Positions 12,130 to 25,138 of a stretch of DNA of 64,000 nt are shown in pieces. The translations under genes were made by a program, and so were the position numbers. Within the stretch, counting starts at the first letter, position 1. Every line of letters starts with the position of its first letter. This DNA comes from Phytoseiulus persimilis (taxonomy: Eukaryota; Arthropoda; Arachnida; Mesostigmata; Phytoseiidae): the NCBI GenBank assembly GCA_037576195.1, contig CM075102.1, forward strand, positions 9,982,001 through 10,046,000, read 5' to 3'. The notes beneath the pieces are model-generated. The model saw only the letters and a list, made by a program, of their open reading frames with translations. It ran no database searches and was not told where the DNA came from.

Positions 12130-13166
12130 ATGAAGACTGTTTTCATCATCGCATCGATCGCCATGTGTGCGGCCTCAGAGCTAAAAGTGGACGTACTTCA
12201 AGAAGCTACGATGTGCGACAGAAAATCTAAAAAGGGAGACTCTCTGACGATGCACTACACCGGTACCCTGGAGAAGGATGGTTCCAAGTTCGATTCGTCA
12301 GTCGATCGTGGGGAACCCTTCCAATTCCAACTCGGGGTGGGCCAAGTCATCAAAGGTCAGGGTTTCCGGTGTCGGAACCATTCTTCGAGTTCACTGAGCT
12401 GACCCGCATGCGTAAAGCTTTCATCGCGCCCGCCATTACGCTTCGGCTTCGACTCAAGTGTCTTATATTTTCAGGTTGGGATCAAGGTTTAGAGAATATG
12501 TGCATAGGAGAGAAGCGAAAACTTACGATTCCTGCCGACCTTGGTTATGGGGAACGCGGTGCCGGCGACAAAATTCCTCCCGGAGCGACTCTCGTTTTTG
12601 AGGTGAGCTATTCCGAGATGAGTTCTTCGAACTTCAAAGTTCAAAACTTTGGCTGTTCATGAATCGTACGATCAGTTGAGAGCAAATTATACCGTATTTT
12701 AGGTGGAGCTGTTGAAAATCGATGACGGACCGAAAACTGTGAATATATTCAAAGAAATCGACTCGAATGACGACAAACAGCTTTCGAAGGAGGAAGTTCA
12801 GGAGTATCTCAAGGTACGCCAGAACATTTTCGCGAACTGAGGGCCGAATCTCATGGCAGCTTCCCGCAGGCTACACGTCTGTGATAGGGATTCAATGTGC
12901 ACGATATCTGGAGGAGCGATTTCGTTTCGCCTGGAAAATCGACCGATTCAGATTGGCAAACCGATCCATGAGATTGTAGTCTAGAGACAGAGGATTTCAA
13001 TGATATCTCATTCCAGCAACAACTGCCGGCAGCCCAAGCCGCTGGAGTGGGGGAGCTCCCAGATACAGAGAAAATGGTCAAGGACATCTTCGACCACGAG
13101 GACACCGACCAAAATGGATTCATCTCTCATTCGGAATTCTCTGGACCGAAGCATGACGAATTGTGA
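12130..13166 (+). CDS. FKBP14: FKBP14-type ER peptidyl-prolyl isomerase with EF hands
   Basis: Prolyl cis-trans isomerase of the ER lumen, in vertebrates a collagen chaperone. Exons 12130-12355, 12475-12602, 12703-12813 and 13017-13166 join in phase to 204 residues (human FKBP14 has 211). A signal peptide covers about residues 1-17. The FKBP domain (about 20-115) shows [16 protein letters not shown], the exon 1/2 join [24 protein letters not shown] and [14 protein letters not shown]. Two EF hands follow ([12 protein letters not shown] and [12 protein letters not shown], both with good calcium ligands). The C-terminus is KHDEL, a clear ER-retention signal. The single FKBP domain, EF pair and HDEL tail favour FKBP14 over FKBP2 or FKBP7. 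The ATG at 12130 is the start of the signal peptide and follows a stop in frame. Confidence 0.95.
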
Positions 13167-16100
13167 CGGAATGCAGGAGAGACGAGATCGAGAGCATGAA
13201 CGCACGGTTTGCGAGAGGGCGTATACTTGTTCATTCGTGATGAGCGCATGATAACACGAAGGCCGTCAAGCTATCTCGAAAATAAGGGTGATCCATGGAA
13301 TAATATAATTTATTTACGTTAAAGAAAACGAGTTTTTGTTTCCTCGATTCGTGCCGCGTGACATTTCGGCATGAAACTCCTCGCGTTCCCGTGTCCTCCT
13401 CGGGAAAGTCCTCATTGACAAATGTCAGAAGTGGCTCAGAAGCACTGGATTCAAAGAGAATGTGTACCTCAGTTTTCTTGGCGCTTGATCATAGTCGACG
13501 CGATAACTGTCACCAAACCCATAAGGGGTGCCTGACGAAAGAGATAAGGAGATGGCCTACTGGCCGAAGTGAGTTTACAATGAATCCCTTTCTCTCGATT
13601 GGAGAAATTTCATCCAGGCCAGGTCGTGATTTGCCCACCAATCCGTGGAGGTGTTGCTTCTGAATATACGTGCGGGAGCTCGAGAAATGGTCAGCTCACG
13701 CTCCTTCAGGTCACGACGCCGCATCAGGCGTTGATATCTACGACTCCTCTCATTCAATCGCATCACCGTGGTTCATTCCATTGGAACGAGAAATTGATGA
13801 GCTGCGCCATTCTGAACTCTGTCTCGAATCTGAACTGTCCTGTGACACGCCGTAGAACCCAGACCCTCTGAAGCAAGTCCGAATGAAAATTGCAAAGAAA
13901 ATTACAGAAGGAGTCGGAACCGGGGCAGACTCGGGATCCAGACGCTGCTCGATCTTTCCTTTGCTGCATCCTCCAGGTGACGTGGAATTCTTGATCGTGG
14001 CGAGACCCGCCACCTGAAGGAGTCGGCATGAATGGACCCTTGAGAAAGAGAACGATGCATCGATCACCGGTTCAGGTTCGACACTGCGCCCGAATTCGTG
14101 TCATCTCTCATGACTCTCGATTCGGCGTACTCCTCCTAATACCTGAGACCGATCTATTCGAAGAGCACTTGTCGGAAGGGTTGAATAACAGAAGAGCAAC
14201 CTCTATTGGGAGCGCATCCCTAATCGGAGAGCTCACGTTTTAAGCCCTATCCGGCGAAGCATTCGAGTCGAGCCAATGAGTCGGGACAGATGCTGCGGAA
14301 TGAACGGAGCGACGCAGTGAGGTGCTGAATTATGCTTTCGAGATTCGCCTCCTGCTGCTCAGTATCACACGGTTCACGGTCCAGCGTTATGCGAAGGGTT
14401 TCGCCAGCGACGACTTCAAAACTAACGACGGCTGATCGCATAGATCTATGAAACGTCATCGGTCAGCATTGTTGATTGCCGACTACAGTCTGTGAGAAAG
14501 TATTTGAGGAGTACGAGAGAATGCTCATGAAGTCTCTGATCAAGTCACAGAAATCTGAGAAAAGCCACTGAGATTATCACGCACGAACGTTTCCGAAAAC
14601 AGCCTAATTCATAATGAACATCGGTGTTTTTTCCCAGAACCCGCCCCCTCCCCCTTTGAATGTAAATACAAGCACGCAGACAAGTTCAGGTTCCAGCGGT
14701 GCGTGTTGTGACTCCGGAGATTTTGTCCTATGTATTTTTGAAGCTAATCATATACCCACATAGGAACGATTCTTAATAAGTGGCCAAACGTTTGCTGAAG
14801 CGAGGGGAAAAGCACCCTCCGCGCGTAGGAAAATATAGTACGAAGTACAGCTTGGCTTCTGAAAACACTTATCAGGAGGGTCATTGTGCTCTGACAGCAC
14901 AAGTAGGCTCGATTCCAGAGTAGCTCTGATCATTTTGCGACCCGAATATTACCGTTCCGAGACCCATCCGAGGAGAACCCTACAGGCTGACCAAGAGCTC
15001 GCGCCCGCATATCTGGAACATGACTGGTTTCCAGCGTTTCTGTGAGCTGGCAATGAACGCACCGTAACAACAGACGCGGAGCGCCGGTCCTGACGGAAAA
15101 ACTAATCTCACGATCGGCTGCGACATGGACACCAACCACATGATCACTCTAATCGAAGGCACGCCCTCGATACACCTGTAATGGCTCGTCGACCACTCCC
15201 CTGTATTCTTCCCGTGTCTGGCGTCTCCAAACGAGCGTTGACAGGTTCTGGAGAAGCCATTACCCAATGCGCTCGACAGGAATACAGAGACCGGGTCACT
15301 CCGAACATCCGAAACCGTACCATTCGGAGATGTGGCAGTGGTGGATGGCTGGGTGTTGGGCATCGTTACCTTCCGTCTAGTCGCGTAGAATTCGTCCTCA
15401 GGAGTCGGACTCCAGGATGATTCCCATATTTTTTCCGATCGGGGTGAGAAAGACGACTTCTGTATTCGATCTGCGGAGAGTGGTTGCGAGTCTCCACAGC
15501 GGCGAGACTCTATTCGGAAATTACGTTCCCAGCGACTGCTTGATTCTGGACAATGAGTTCCGGTTTTCAGAAACTTCCGCGAAGACTCGTGGCGAGAGAA
15601 TATTTGGATCCCGAGATACGAGCTCAAATTGGATCTTAGGTACACCCCGTCAATGGAATCGGGAAATATTTCTGCTAGAATAAACCGTGAGGGCTTAATT
15701 CCATCGATTGAGGACTCGGAGCGGCGCAGGATCTGAGCAACGCCCGGGCGTGAGAGGTATATACTCAAAGATTACCGGTTCTCATCCATCGAAGTTTTCG
15801 TGCCCTAGGGAGGAGACGGGAACTCACTTTGCGCTTCCCGCTTCCGAGTGAAGTTTGTCTATCTGTTATCGAAGCATGACGGATTCGAAACGTTCCAAAC
15901 TGACTATGTGTTTTATGCTCCGAGCGTCACGATTTTACGCAAAAATGTCCCACTTCGCTCCTGATTTACGTGCCGATTGAGGGCTCCTGATGCGAAATGC
16001 AGAGAGCTTCACGTCAGGGTGTCGGGATTCTGATCAGAATATGACGTCAGGTTTCCTTCTAAATACTTTTGGAGCCGGCCTGGCTGGCAGGAGGCATCGT

Positions 16101-16552
16101 TTGACCCTAGAGGGCGAGGGAGTTCACGCCACACGGGGTCTAGGAACCATGTCTGAAACGACTTCAGACAGCGGCAGCGATTCTACTAAACGTAAAAAAA
16201 ACAGTGCTTGGTTCTCTGGTAATTCACATTTGGAACTTCGGTCTCACAGTAAGTCAACTTCAAGTTGAATCACTCACCGGATTTCTCGACTCTTGAACCG
16301 CGAAATCGGGACAGAGATCGCGTTCTTGGGAGTTCGATTCCTCCCGCAGTGGCGGGCAAAATCGATCTCTGATTCAAGCACGACGGCTTCTCATCGCACA
16401 GGCTCGGAACCGGTAGCTCTTTGCCGGAAGGCGCGATTTTTCTCAGACAACCGAACTAGGAGTGGACATCAGCGTGATAAATTCCGAAGCTCTTCCGATT
16501 CGGCTGGTCGTCGAGAAATTGTTCCCAGTTTCTAACTCAGGGATTCCTCAAG
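13167..16552. other. Intergenic region without a recognised gene
   Basis: Between FKBP14 and the serpin no known family was found on either strand. The longest open frame is minus 15768-14980 (262 codons), treated as a candidate in the findings. Other frames of 60-105 codons show no motif. A C-rich run lies near 14640. A stretch at 16334-16352 folds like a tRNA T-arm but has no matching acceptor stem. Confidence 0.4.
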
Positions 16553-19500
16553 ATGCAGACCCGTACCACTTGGATGATTTTACTGGCCCTCATCTACAAC
16601 ATTTCCGCGGAAACAAACTCGACTTCAAGCACAGATGCCCGGCGCTTGAAGAAAAAGCTATCGATCGCCAGCAATAATTTCGCTCTGAATCTCATGAGGC
16701 TGCTGCCGAAAGACAAGAACATTGTCATATCACCTTTCTGTCTGTCCACTGCTTTGGGTGAGCATAGCTTTCCATTCGCTCAATTGAGTACGCCTATCGA
16801 CTCCGATTGACTCCGAACTCCTGCAACTTACAGGCATGCTTTACAGCGGTGCCGGACCGAGCACCGCACGGAAAATGGCGTCGGCGTTACAATACGTGTC
16901 CACGAATTTACAGGAAGAAGACGTCAGCAAGGGGTTCGAATACCTCATCAACGAGATAACGCAACCAGATCCCGGTGAGGGATTCCGAAACTATATGTAT
17001 CAAACTCAATCGATCGAAATCATCAAACAAAGCATCAACAAATTCATCAGTTCCTCTATTACGAGGGAACTCTCATTTGAGTTCCGGGCTTCTGCCTAAT
17101 GCTCCCCCACTCTCACAGGTTTCACCATGGTCGGAGGAGAAGCCGTGTTCGTTGAAGCTCATGATGTGAGTTGCACGTGACTGTCCAAAGTTTCCGAGTC
17201 CGTCATCGAATATCACTTTTATTAAATTAGAGTGCTTAGAGGGAAGTGGATGTGAATGCAGCGGAAAATAGAATGAGGTGCTGTTCTATTTGCTAGCGCT
17301 TGATCGATCACGTGATTGGAAGGAACTATTCGCGGCATTCGTATTCGTGTGAGAGAAGTGAAATTCTCAGACCTCGCTCCGGAGCACCTAGAGAATCAAA
17401 GTAAGACCATTCTCGATTTCAGGTTCGACCGGAGTTCAGATCTATCATTGAGTCTCAGTTCAAGGGTCACGCAGAATCGGTGAACTTCACCGCGGAACCT
17501 TCGGAGGCAAAAAATGCTATAAACACATGGGTCCGGAACTCCACAAAGGTGACGAACATTATGAACTCCGAGGCTTCACGTTGGAGTCTTGACTCAAACG
17601 CCACCATATTCCGATTCTCACAGCCTACTGAAAATATCTTCGAGGGCAAACTCTGCGCCCGTCCCCCTCTTGGATTTTCTCGATTTAACAGAAACATAAG
17701 AGGCACAGATGCGGAACCGGTTGAAATAGAACCAAACTCTCCAGAAGTGAGGTGCGGGATCACTGAGTTGATATGCGGAACTCATAGGGAGTTTTTGAAT
17801 TTTCGCATCACCTGCGAAAATGAAATGCGAAGTTATTCTGGGAAAGATGTGAATACTACGAGAGTCTCCCGTGGGATACCCAACTCAGAGCTCGACCCAG
17901 TTCTTGGTCATATGTGGCATGATGTAGCTGACTTATCAATACGGACTCACTGCACATCCAACGCGGTTCCCTGCATCGGCGACCGAACACATCCTTTCCA
18001 GAGCATATCCGTCAGGTCCCCAACTCTTCCTTAGTTCTCGGTGATCTCCCCAGTTTCCGCAATCAGGTTGCTCTTCACACGTTCTAGCTAAAACAGCAGA
18101 ATCTAATCTGTCGTATTTTCCCAAGAACGCCTCTCTCAAATGGGCGCGTCTTCCCGACTGGAGCCCTCTTTTTGGAGGTAGCTGAAGAATACCCGCCTCT
18201 CTTCAATTGACGGCCCTCTAAAGCAGACATCCGACCGGCTGAGAGATGCACGTTCGGGCGTTTATTGGGAAAAATACGGTGGATACCTTTAGTTCACTTG
18301 ACACACATGGGGAACCAGGGCTTCTAGCGTATTCATCCCACGACCCAACACGATCGGGAGATTTCCAGGTTCCTGCTTGACCGGGATCTCCGAGAAGTAT
18401 GTTTCGTCATTACTCGAACCAGTGAACACATGGTTCGGAGCCCTTCGCACTTCTCTGAGAAACCTGTCCTTGGCTGATGCGCCCGGACCTCAGAACCGGG
18501 ATCCTTGCCGGAATCCCGCGCGTTCTCCAGTCATAGAAAAAGCCACAAAAAAAGCCAGGGTCAAGGACTGCTTCTCGTTATCTCCCTGCAGCCGCATTTC
18601 CATTTTCGTGTCAGAGGGTCAGCGAGAATACCCGATTTGACCCAAAGACTTCTCGAGAACTAATTCCCAGCTTGTTCCGCGCAGGGTCTGGTATCGTCAT
18701 TCCTGAGGAGGCCGATCGTGCACAACAACACGAAATTGGTCTCTTTATCGGTCGTCTACTTCAGAGGATTTTGGGATCAAGCGTTCAACCCAAACGACAC
18801 TTATGAGGGAGAATTCCTCAACGGGGGCACTCACTTGAGGAAAATTTCGATGATGCGAGGCGTGGGTGACAATTTCAGAATGTTGATCTCCGGAGAACTT
18901 CCCAATATTTGAGACTGGCTGACATTCGGGCACAACGCGTTCTATCTTGCAGCAAATAGCGAAGGCCGGTATCGCGACTCTTCCGAGGCTGAATTCAACA
19001 TTGCTGGATCTGGCCTACGGCGAGAACACGTCGATGATTCTTGTTCTCCCAGATGTGAGTTAGCAACAACATACTCCATCAGAGTTAGAATCTGCAGGAA
19101 TCTAACCCCCGCTCTTTCCATTGCAGAGCCCGGCGAACTTCAGTCACGTCGAGTCCCAAATTTCCCCAGTCGACATCCAAATGGCGAGACGGAATATGAC
19201 GCCGACGACGGTGGATGTTCATCTTCCGAAATTCGAAATTGAGGCTTCATACAATTTGCAAGATGCATTGCTAAAATCCGGCATGGTCGAACCATTCTCT
19301 CAGCTCGACTCGGATTTCTCTAATATTTCAGAAACAGAGGGACATCAAATGAGTATTTCCAAGGTGAGGATCGGGAATTCCGCACAAACCTGCTGAATTT
19401 GGGCAATCGCAGTCATATGGCGTTCTTCCTTTCAGGTCCTGCATAAAGTCAAGTTTCGCATGGAAGAAGATGGCTTGACCGTTATGTCGGCTGCGGGAGT

Positions 19501-19636
19501 CGCCAGAGACATCTTATACAAGGCAGAAGATCACCCGGAAAATGAAGTTTTCCACGCGAATCATCCCTTCCTCTTCTACGTCTTTCACAACCCGACGAAC
19601 GTCATTCTGTTCTCGGGAAGGATGGTTAGACTCTAA
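16553..19636 (+). CDS. Secreted serpin
   Basis: Serpin-fold protein, normally an inhibitor that traps serine or cysteine proteases. Exons 16553-16757, 16834-16974, 17119-17165, 17423-17548, 18685-18861, 18953-19054, 19127-19363 and 19436-19636 join in phase to 411 residues. An N-terminal signal peptide (about 1-19) indicates secretion. Serpin blocks include NIVISPFCLSTALG with MLYSGAGPSTARKM, ESVNFTAEPSEAKNAINTWV, SVVYFRGFWDQAF, ENTSMILVLPD, VDVHLPKFEIEASYNLQDAL and FHANHPFLFYVFHNP. The reactive-loop hinge reads EEDGLTVMSAAGVA: the usual P14 Thr/Ser and small P12-P9 residues are partly replaced (L, V, M). Inhibitory function is therefore uncertain; the P1 residue cannot be fixed by eye. An AATAAA only 10 bases after the stop suggests a very short 3' UTR. 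Confidence 0.93.
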
Positions 19637-19646
19637 CTTGCTCGCA

Positions 19647-19652
19647 AATAAA
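19647..19652 (+). terminator. Poly(A) signal of the serpin gene
   Basis: AATAAA starting 11 bases downstream of the serpin stop codon. Confidence 0.5.
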
Positions 19653-20069
19653 TCCTCGATATTACCGCGGGAAGTTCTCGATGCATGTATCTCCGCAAAA
19701 TCAAAGATTCTGATTGACTCCGGTTCAGAATACTTAGCCTGGAGTCTGTATCGGCAGTCTCGCTGATATCATGAAAGGTAATGTGTCACGCAAGCCTCCA
19801 TGTACATTTAGTCGTTTTATGACGCCTTCTCTCCTGTCGCTGTGACTTTTCGAGCTGGAGCTTCAATATTTCCAGCGTCCTCAGGAGGTCATCAGAGCGG
19901 GCAGTAACCGGGAGTCAGCATGCGTTCCCTGCCCTCTGCATCGTGAAGTAATTCGCTAGTCGGCAATGAATTCTCGAGCCGAGAATTAATTGTAGAGTCG
20001 ATGGACATGCTATTCTACCACGGAAAAGCGCCAAGGGAACCATGATATCATCGTACTTATCGTCTAACC

Positions 20070-20149
20070 CAGAGGTCGTAAAACTTTTCCGACATTGCTG
20101 GCAGCCGCGGAACCCTGAGGTGTCGCGACACACAGTTTGAAAACCCCTG
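20070..20149. mobile_element. 80-bp hAT-type MITE with 8-bp target duplication
   Basis: Begins CAGAGGTCGTAAAACTTTT and ends with the complement of CAGGGGTTTTCAAACTGTG. These CAG(A/G)GGTTTTCAAAC termini are typical of hAT elements. The flanks GTCTAACC (20062-20069) and GTCTAAGC (20150-20157) match at 7 of 8 positions, as expected for an 8-bp hAT target-site duplication. At 80 bases it has no coding capacity. Confidence 0.7.
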
Positions 20150-23100
20150 GTCTAAGCCAGGCAATCGGCGAGAAGCTCGAGTGGTCAGCACCGAACAATC
20201 GCCAAAACATTTGCAATGCCGCGTACAGAGCGGTCCGCGGGAGCTCCGAGCGTCAGTGTTCATATCAATCTCCGCCGTCGATGCTTCGGCGTACCGCTCA
20301 CGCTTCCGTTTCCGTCTGAAGCGCTCCACCACCGTTGTCGTCCGCTTTGAACAAGGGATGGTACGGAGCCTCCCAGCTAGGGACTGGGAGAGTTGCTCAC
20401 GTAGAGGCGGAGAAGAGCAGCAGAAATTGAATGCGAAGACAATGAGTTCTAGCTTCGGTAGAAGATTAGCTTGAACCCTAAATCGCGGTTCAGCGAAGCG
20501 CGAAACTCCAATCCAGCACTGTAGTCCAGCTGGATGAGAACCGAAAGAAGCCCGCATGTTCCTTCCACTCCTCGAAGTCGAGGGAAACATGAGATACATC
20601 GTTTCTGGGAAGTCATCAGAGAAGCTTGGTATCGCACTTTTCCGAGCTTGCTGCAGGGGCTCTAGGCGTGTTGATCGAAAGATCCATAATAGTTTCGCTT
20701 CGTGCTCACGACTCGATTTCGAGCTAACTTCCTTACCAGCTTCGTTGCGTCTGGTTATTGGTTGTTCATTGCTCAGTTCCACGGGGAGTACAAGAAAGTT
20801 TCTCTGACATGATTCCACCATTTTCTCGGACAGATTCACCACCTTGGCCCGTCCGCTTAGTATAGCCGGATTCTCGGAACGCCGGCAAGACGCAATGGCG
20901 TGTGGCCGACCACGCAAAAGAACGAAGTTCGCGAGTGGATCGAATCTGCGAATACATGCGGTACCTAAGTCTCCGCTACTGAAGCCTGAAATTCCCCAGT
21001 TTCCCGCCCGTTGACAGCTCGCGTTGGGGCACTCGTCTATCGATTTTTTTAAAACAGCTGTTTCGGACGATTGGGCCTAGTGCTCCGAATTGAGCAGTTC
21101 CTTCCTCGATTTAGCACAGAGTAGCCCGAAGCGGGTTCCACGGAGCCATTGGGTCCCAAACCCGAATTCTGCACAGATCCTCGAGGCTCTCTTCGGCCTA
21201 ATACTAGTTCTGTCTTTCGCTCTCCAATTCCGGACTTTGAAAGCGAGATAGGTAGTCAATGGGAGCTCGGATACCCGCTGGCTTCTTCTCAATCATCCGG
21301 AGCATTACTATCAAGTTCAACGGGAACTCGGGCGTGGAGCTCATCCCATGGCGATTCCAGCCACACCCGTGGCAATGGCTGTGGCCGGAATTTTCTTTTC
21401 CCCTCTGAAAAACCCTAGCCGCTTTCGGGGATGATGGATCAAATGGTATGATTCGATTGCCGCTCAAAGGAGAGTTTGTTGAGTACCGCCTTCTGAGCAA
21501 CAATCAAAATATCGCATTTTGATCAGATTTGAAGAGCGGGCGCATACGAGCGGAACCGAGTGGACGTAAAGGGCTTCCCGAGAAGTTGGCGAACTACTTG
21601 TGTCTGACACGTCGCCCTTGAGATAGCTGATAGCAGTGGAGGACATGCGAGGTATCGAAAACATGCTCGTGGGTTCTACTCCAATGTAGCTGGATGAGTG
21701 TTGAGGCCCTTTCGGTATCGCGTCGCGGAGGAACGTCCAATCCTTAAACGAGGTTCCCAACAAGGGAATCTGTTTTTGAAGCAGTGCTTACGAAAAAAAA
21801 AATCACATTCTCAGAGCTTCGACTGCGAACGGTCGACAGATGGAGAGGCCCACTCCACAAGAGCTGCCTGCCTGCCCGCCTGCTTGGTGCTGGAGACTGA
21901 GCTGCGCTGTTAAGGTGGCTAGAGCGACAAGGCGGTCGACCTTCGGAGTTGGAACCTCCATGCATTATCATCTTTTTCCTAACGGTGTTTTCAAGGCTGT
22001 TGTGGCGATGACTGGCCTCCATGGGCTCATCTCTCGTAATGCCGGCGGACTGAAGTGAAGATATCGCGCCGCGTTTTTCAACTGTGATGGGACGGCCGAA
22101 GGATTGGACTCGTCGCCAAACTGAAACGCGGCATGCGTAATTTTTCGCAGAGAAAGTCGCGAAAAATATCGGCTCTGCGGCTTGCTCCATCACTGGAGCA
22201 GAGCCAGTGAATCTTGAGCGATATCGTGTCTGAGCCGTTGATCTGTAAGCAAGCTTGGGATTTTCGTTACCTTGACCAGGTTCAGGAAGGTCAGTCGAGT
22301 TGAACTTGCACCACTGCGCGGATTTTCATGACGTGCTTACCCTGTGGAAGGTGTCTTCGATTCCGTTGATCATGCTCGTAAGGCGGGGAAGTGAGAGCAG
22401 CAAACCGCCCAACAGGCATCCCCATGCATTCAGTACATCACGGATGTGGGCCTAAGGACAGTCTCCACCCGCAGCTATCTTGGGGATCGCTGAGACGAAA
22501 TGAGGAATCTACTCGCGATGAATAGATTCCGAAATAGCATGCGCAAAGAGAGGCAAGAGGCTGAATCGTACCGAATGAAACTTACCGACGGGCTATCCCT
22601 GCTCACGAGGGAGCGCCATGTGCGGCCAGCCTGCGCTGCTGTGCAGAATACCTCCAAACTCTAGAGTAACTTCGATGCCGAAAGGCCTCCGCTTTTGTAT
22701 GACAGCTCCCTCTCGAACGAATCCTGATGCTGAATACCGAGCCCTCACCAGCTTCTCTCCCTGAGGGTTGGTTGCGCAACGGATTTCACAGAGAACAGGC
22801 TTGGCGCGGGAGCTAGTTGCATTGAGCGATGTCGTCAACGATTAGCAGAGAGAGAAAACACCCTTCTTCAAAGGATCCGTTTGATAAAGCCTCCCTACGA
22901 AACGGAAATTCTCAAACTCAGCAATCCCGACTGCGTTTGACCTCACGCGGAACTGCTCCTGCATCGGAGCGAGGCAAACTTCTCCCGCGGAGTCACTCCA
23001 AGGGCCGATCTCGGCTGCGGTCTCGGGACGAGGAAGCTGCAGTCAAGAAATTTAAACCTCCATCCATTGTTGGCATCCCATTCCGGATGGCCGGATTACT

Positions 23101-24811
23101 CGGCAGGGAAACACCTTGTGACGTTTCGCAAGTCTGGACAGAAAATCGCGGCACCACAAACCCAGCCGATGGAGCCGGTATTCAATCCTTCCGTTCAGAG
23201 ACGCGTCATCCCAGGGCGATCTTGGAATCCCGGAATCGAGAAAATGATCATGCTCCAACCGATACAACTAGCCAGCGAGTGAGCTAGTCGGTCAGTGCGC
23301 GACATTTGCTTCTCTCACTCCCGAGTCCGACTTGGACTCGGGAGTGCGACACCTCAATACGACACCGGAACATCTGAGGGGGACGAAGGATATCTGGAGA
23401 CGACGGGGAAACGTAGAATCAGTTGCGGATTCAAAGAAATCCACATGTTAGGTCGGAATGTATTCAATCTTATCCGAAGTATGGTAACTCTACGGTGGAA
23501 CCCTCTCGACGCTCCTAGTGGAACCTTCGGCTTTGCAAAGTCGCGTCTGGTTTCGTCGATCGCCACCGGGTTCGCTCTGTTCGTTTGGGTAAGATGCGTG
23601 GTTCGAGCTTTTCAACCCCGAAGCGCGGATATTCCCCGAGACGTAGCTCTATTCTTACAGCTCCGGTCGGATCAAAATCCCTGAGATTGAAAAGATGGAG
23701 TTCGGAGTACTGAAAGGTGCCGGAAGACTCCTGATTCCTCTTTGGTGAATTTCCTACGCCATCCTCTCCAGCCGGGGAGGTTTTGAAATCGTCCTCGTGA
23801 GCTCGGGCTTCAAATGGTCCAACCTTCTTGTCAAGGCTGGTAATGACAATATTTGATGACAAGCCCAACTGAACCATACAAACCAAATACGCTTCGCGCG
23901 AACTTTCTTCATCCTCAATAAGGGCCGATCTTCTCAACTTCTCAGGCGTTCCCGTGGAGGAGGTCGCTCAGTGACAGATATAGTTTCAAGCACAACAGAG
24001 ATTTGACTGTTCCCCAGTGACTCCAGTAGAATGGCGGCCTTTGTCGATGCTTTCCTGGCCATAAGTTATATCAGAGCTGCTCCCTTTGATGGAGTTTTAA
24101 ACTATCCCAACGGCTCGTTTTGAAATGCGAGCTACGATGCATTGCTGAGATTCCTCGCAAGCCCTGGTGCTAGCTCTGCAACTCTCCACCTAACTCCGAA
24201 CACCGGGCATCTCGCATAACGTTCTAAAAATGCCTAAAGTTTCAAACACACCGACCGGCTCCTGTCAGCGGCGGTTCCGAGAGCGCGCAGCCATCCACGA
24301 ACATGTTTTGAATCCAGGCGCACTCAGTTTCCATGCACCATCGATTCGCGGGGAAGATCGGTATTGAAGGTATTTGACGAGAAGGCGTCGCTTTCCAGAG
24401 TTGTGCGCGTAATTTTAGGCGATACAGGGCACCGCTCGTCGATGAGGTTGCCGCGGTCGTCGTTGGAGATGAGTTATTTCCCTGAGATATAATTATCCGG
24501 CTCAGAGCCGGCACACGGAAATGCATTTCCGGCATCCATCGTTGCTGCGATGCAGTATCCAATCTTATCACGCCTCCGTACAGTTAGGAATTAATCTGAT
24601 TTGCGTAGTTTGATTGCTTCAGTTTTTTTCAGTCCCTTGTCGACTGTGCATATGTTACTCGAAAAATGTGAAAACACTAGAAACACTTGACTCCGCAGAA
24701 ACGATCATTTCCATGACTTCGAGTCAATCAATAATCGAACACACTGTTGATCGGTAATAGCAGTGAAAACCATTCACTCGATGACAGGTCCCGCGCCGGT
24801 GATGGGATATA

Positions 24812-25138
24812 ATGGCTGTCCCAGGGTGTGAAAGAGGAATTTACGTTATTCTGTCTGTCTGTCTTATTGCTACTTCGGATGGGCTCGATCGCCACCCAGG
24901 ATACCTTTCGGAGGTCTTTGAGTTGCCCAAACACCATTCTGAAGCGTTCATCTCTCCAGTCCATCTCCTGACCGAATTGATGCAGAACTCGGAGAATCTG
25001 AAGCCGGAGGTCCGAGGGTCAGCTCGAAATATGCTCTCTTCCAAAGCATTGAACGAGAAACTATTTCGGAAATCGAACCGCTGCCGACCGAGTTTGAGCC
25101 TCCGGGAGATTTGGGCGGCAGTAATGCGGAAGCATTGA
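24812..25138 (+). CDS. Candidate small secreted protein, unrecognised
   Basis: An ATG-started frame of 108 codons begins with a short polar stretch and a hydrophobic core (GIYVILSVCLIATS) that could be a signal peptide, then charged helical sequence. No family is recognised. The last third competes with another frame that also looks protein-like from about 25030 to 25210, so a splice or frameshift near 25035 is possible. It may equally be chance. The nearest neighbour is the foldback element at 25592. Confidence 0.25.
   Translation: MAVPGCERGIYVILSVCLIATSDGLDRHPGYLSEVFELPKHHSEAFISPVHLLTELMQNSENLKPEVRGSARNMLSSKALNEKLFRKSNRCRPSLSLREIWAAVMRKH

Noticed and set aside
16334..16352. T-arm-like hairpin (GGGAGTTCGATTCCTCCC)
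   Set aside because: No matching acceptor or anticodon arms upstream.
20057..20917. 286-codon minus-strand open frame
   Set aside because: It runs through the hAT-type element at 20070-20149 and shows no family motif; probably chance.
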